From Rubrivivax sp. (GTDB taxonomy: Bacteria > Pseudomonadota > Gammaproteobacteria > Burkholderiales > Burkholderiaceae_C): a DNA stretch of 8,041 nt. Where the stretch lies: the NCBI GenBank assembly GCA_020851615.1, contig JADZCL010000312.1:1-8041 (forward strand), read 5' to 3'. Both the position numbers and the translations under genes were made by a program. Positions within the stretch are counted from its first letter, which is position 1, and every line of letters begins with the position of its first letter. This document shows, in pieces, positions 6,007-8,041 of the stretch. The notes under the pieces were generated by a model. The model worked only from the letters and a program-made list of their open reading frames with translations, made no database searches and was not told where the DNA came from.

Positions 6007-7862
6007 TGGGCCATCCGTTCGCGGCGGGGCGCAACGGCCAGCGCGTGCACGTGCTCGACGATGGCCTCGGTGATGAAGCGGGCGGTGATGGGCGTGCCGT
6101 CATAGTGCAGCACCTTCACCAGGCGGGCCGGATCGATCTCGAGCTCGTTGACCAGCAGCGTGCGCATCTGCGCGTCGCGGTTCTGCTCGACGACGAAGAC
6201 GTGATCGTGCGCGGCGATGAAGTCGGCCACCGACGACGGGAAGGGAAAGGCCTTGAGCCGCAGCGCATCCAGGAAGATGCCCTGCGCGGCCAGCTTGACC
6301 AGCGACTCCTCCATCGCCGGCGTCGTGCTGCCGAAGTAGAGCACGCCCAGGCGCGTCATCTTCGCTGCGGGCTTGAGCTCGGGCGCCGGCACGAGCTCCG
6401 CGGCTGTGGCGAACTTGTGCAGCAGGCGCTGCACGTTGTAGAGATAGTCGGGTCCGGCTTCGCTGTAGATGGCGTAGGCATTGCGCGTGGTGCCGCGCGT
6501 GAAGTAGCTGCCCCGGCTGGGATGCGTGCCGGGCAGCGTGCGCCAGGGGATGCCGTCACCGTCGACGTCCTTGTAGCGGCCGAAGTCGAATCCGGCCTCG
6601 AGCTGCTCGGCGCTGAGGACCTTGCCGCGATCAAGGCGGCGCGCATCGTCCCAGGCGAAGGGCTGGCACAGGCGCTGGTTCATGCCGATGTCGAGGTCGG
6701 TCATCACGAACACCGGCGTCTGCAGCCGGTCGGCGAGGTCGAGCGCCGTGGCCGCGTGCTCGAAGCATTCGGCCGGGTCCTGCGGCAGCAGCAGCACATG
6801 CTTGGTGTCGCCATGGCTGGCGTAGGCGCTGCTGAGCAGGTCGGCCTGCTGCGTGCGCGTGGGCATGCCGGTGCTGGGCCCGCCTCGCTGCACGTTGATG
6901 ATGGTGACCGGGATCTCGGCGAAGTAGGCCAGGCCGATGAACTCCGTCATCAGGCTGACGCCCGGGCCGCTGGTGGCGGTGAAGGCGCGCGCCCCGTTCC
7001 AGCCCGCGCCAGTGACGATGCCGATGGCGGCAATCTCGTCCTCGGCCTGCACGATCGCGTAGCGCGCCTGCCCGGTGTCCGGGTCGTGCCGGTATGTGCG
7101 GCAGTAGCTCGTGAACGCCTCGGCCACCGAGGTGCTGGGGGTGAGCGGATACCAGGCGCAGACGGTCGCACCGCCATAGACGCAGCCCAGCGCGGCGGCG
7201 GTGTTGCCGTCGACGAAGATGCGTTCGCCCACGGTGTCCGCTCGCCGCACCTTGAGCCCGATGCCGGGGTGGCGGGGGCGCTGGAAATGGTCCTTGGCAA
7301 AGCCACGCCCGGTCTGCAGTGCACGCAGATTGCTCTCGAGCAGCCGCTCCTTGCCCTTGTACTGCTCGGCCAGCAGCGTCTGGATCACCTCCGGATCGAG
7401 ATCCATCAGCGCCGAGAGCGCCCCCAGCACCATGATGTTCTTGAACAGCGTGCGCTGGCGCGGGTCTTCGTAGGTGGCGTTGCAGATCGCGGTCACCGGC
7501 ATGCCGATCACCGTGATGTCGCGGCGCAGATCGCTCTCGGACAGCGGCCGCGTGCTGTCGTAGAAGAGGTAGCCGCCAGGCTCGATCTCGGCGACGTCGC
7601 GCTCCCAGGTCTGCGGATTCATCGCCACCATCATGTCCACGCCGCCGCGCCGGCCCAGCCAGCCGTCCTGGCTGACACGCACCTCGTACCAGGTCGGCAG
7701 GCCCTGGATGTTGCTCGGGAAGATGTTGCGCGGGCTCACCGGCACCCCGGTGCGCAGGATCGCCTTGGCGAAGAGTTCGTTGGCCGAGGCCGAACCCGAG
7801 CCGTTGACGTTGGCGAACTTGATGACGAAGTCGTTGACGGCCTCGATGCGGTTGATGGTCAT
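6003..7862 (-). CDS. korA: 2-oxoacid:ferredoxin oxidoreductase, fused gamma-alpha subunit
   Basis: The 619-residue product pairs with KorB. Residues about 10-200 are the gamma domain, beginning NVNGSGSASANELFAKAI in place of the usual GxGGQG-type loop. Residues about 225-430 are the alpha pyrimidine-binding domain: YPLTPS (238-243), corresponding to the YPITP motif linked to 2-oxoacid binding in the Sulfolobus enzyme, QAEDEIAAIG (with Glu274 and Glu276), SGPGVSLMTE, and GGPSTGMPT (Met333). Residues about 505-600 are the C-terminal alpha domain (LGVLYFGSTTPAMEE, HVFVVEQNRDAQ). The frame is open upstream to 7982, but I chose ATG at 7860-7862. It has GGAG 7 bases upstream, it begins at the conserved gamma domain, and the 40 extra upstream codons read over the end of the preceding ferredoxin-domain gene in another frame. 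Both ends show ATGA overlaps with neighbours. The fused form resembles 2-oxoglutarate/2-oxoacid oxidoreductases of bacteria and archaea; substrate unproven. Confidence 0.88.
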   Translation of the reverse strand: MTINRIEAVNDFVIKFANVNGSGSASANELFAKAILRTGVPVSPRNIFPSNIQGLPTWYEVRVSQDGWLGRRGGVDMMVAMNPQTWERDVAEIEPGGYLFYDSTRPLSESDLRRDITVIGMPVTAICNATYEDPRQRTLFKNIMVLGALSALMDLDPEVIQTLLAEQYKGKERLLESNLRALQTGRGFAKDHFQRPRHPGIGLKVRRADTVGERIFVDGNTAAALGCVYGGATVCAWYPLTPSTSVAEAFTSYCRTYRHDPDTGQARYAIVQAEDEIAAIGIVTGAGWNGARAFTATSGPGVSLMTEFIGLAYFAEIPVTIINVQRGGPSTGMPTRTQQADLLSSAYASHGDTKHVLLLPQDPAECFEHAATALDLADRLQTPVFVMTDLDIGMNQRLCQPFAWDDARRLDRGKVLSAEQLEAGFDFGRYKDVDGDGIPWRTLPGTHPSRGSYFTRGTTRNAYAIYSEAGPDYLYNVQRLLHKFATAAELVPAPELKPAAKMTRLGVLYFGSTTPAMEESLVKLAAQGIFLDALRLKAFPFPSSVADFIAAHDHVFVVEQNRDAQMRTLLVNELEIDPARLVKVLHYDGTPITARFITEAIVEHVHALAVAPRRERMAQ

Positions 7863-8041
7863 GCGCTGACTCCAACGCGCTTGTCCTTGGGGGTGCCATC
7901 CCGGCAGGCGGGGCCGGCCCGGGTGGTGAGGAGCAGGAACTTCTGCATGTCCCAGGCGCCGGTCGGGCAACGCTCGGCGCACAGGCCGCAGTGCAGGCAG
8001 ACGTCCTCGTCCTTGACCATCACGCGCGTCGTCTTCAGCGG
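7859..8041 (-). CDS. Ferredoxin-domain protein, C-terminal 60 residues (runs off right edge); probable redox partner of KorAB
   Basis: Only the end of this gene is visible. It reads in frame from the window edge to TGA at 7859-7861, overlapping the korA ATG by 4 bases. Counting from the edge, Cys15, Cys18, Cys21 and Cys25 form a bacterial ferredoxin motif, DVCLHCGLCAERCPTGAWD, which binds one [4Fe-4S] cluster; a second set may lie upstream. A tail of about 35 residues follows, with one more cysteine (GPACRDG). It could be a stand-alone ferredoxin subunit. Alternatively it is the C-terminus of a larger FAD/NAD(P)-dependent reductase like the third component of the 2-oxoglutarate:NADP+ oxidoreductase described in Azoarcus evansii; I lean to the latter from context and from the long tail, but the visible part cannot decide. 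The coupling to korA makes an electron-transfer role with KorAB likely. Confidence 0.72.
   Translation of the reverse strand, partial: PLKTTRVMVKDEDVCLHCGLCAERCPTGAWDMQKFLLLTTRAGPACRDGTPKDKRVGVSA
7870..7873 (-). promoter_or_regulatory. Shine-Dalgarno site deciding the korA start
   Basis: The minus strand reads GGAG (within TTGGAGTC), ending 7 bases before the ATG at 7860-7862. It lies inside the last codons of the upstream gene. Confidence 0.65.

Noticed and set aside
3601..6105. An 834-codon open frame on the plus strand, antisense to fumC and korB
   Set aside because: It mirrors two clearly real genes. Long antisense frames are common at this GC content; the product is low-complexity (Arg, Ala, Val, Gly, Asp rich) with no recognisable domain and no good ribosome site.
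6631..7899. A 422-codon minus-strand frame inside korA in another phase
   Set aside because: Composition is Arg/His/Gly-rich with no domain, while the korA frame carries all expected oxidoreductase motifs.
7863..7982. A 40-codon N-terminal extension of korA
   Set aside because: These codons overlap the ferredoxin-motif gene in another frame, have no family similarity, and the ATG at 7860-7862 has its own Shine-Dalgarno site.

Overview
This is a high-GC, gene-dense chromosomal stretch that looks like a betaproteobacterium, probably Burkholderiales or a relative. The grounds are GC-rich third codon positions, GTG starts with good Shine-Dalgarno sequences, ubiquinone-linked genes and a DsbB of the proteobacterial kind. 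That placement is inferred from style and gene content, not from a marker gene. I see no RNA genes, insertion sequences, integrases, CRISPR arrays or prophage signs, and base composition looks even throughout.

Layout. (1) Positions 1-1109, minus strand: the N-terminal 369 codons of comEC, the DNA-uptake channel, running off the left edge. (2) Positions 1110-1258: a short divergent intergenic region. (3) Positions 1259-3489, plus strand: a probable three-gene operon of a RidA/YjgF-family protein, dsbB, and a UbiH/UbiF-type FAD hydroxylase best matching UbiM. The first two overlap by 4 bases; the third follows after 45 bases. (4) Positions 3496-8041, minus strand: the end of a ferredoxin-domain protein (partial, right edge), korA (fused gamma-alpha subunit) and korB (beta subunit) of a 2-oxoacid:ferredoxin oxidoreductase, then fumC. 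The first three are chained by ATGA stop/start overlaps and fumC follows after 54 bases. The two gene groups converge with only 6 bases between stop codons, at a small perfect hairpin.

How the genes may work together. DsbB passes electrons from periplasmic disulfide formation to ubiquinone, and the neighbouring hydroxylase probably helps make ubiquinone, so the plus-strand operon has a quinone theme. The minus-strand operon looks like central carbon and electron metabolism: a CoA-dependent 2-oxoacid oxidoreductase, a likely redox partner just upstream, and fumarase, which acts two steps beyond succinyl-CoA in the TCA cycle. The 2-oxoacid substrate and the final electron acceptor cannot be fixed from the sequence.

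All genes belong to known families and I do not see a clearly undescribed system. The most worthwhile leads are the probable oxidoreductase-partner operon with fumC attached, the odd glycine loop in the KorA gamma domain, and the RidA-DsbB-UbiM grouping.
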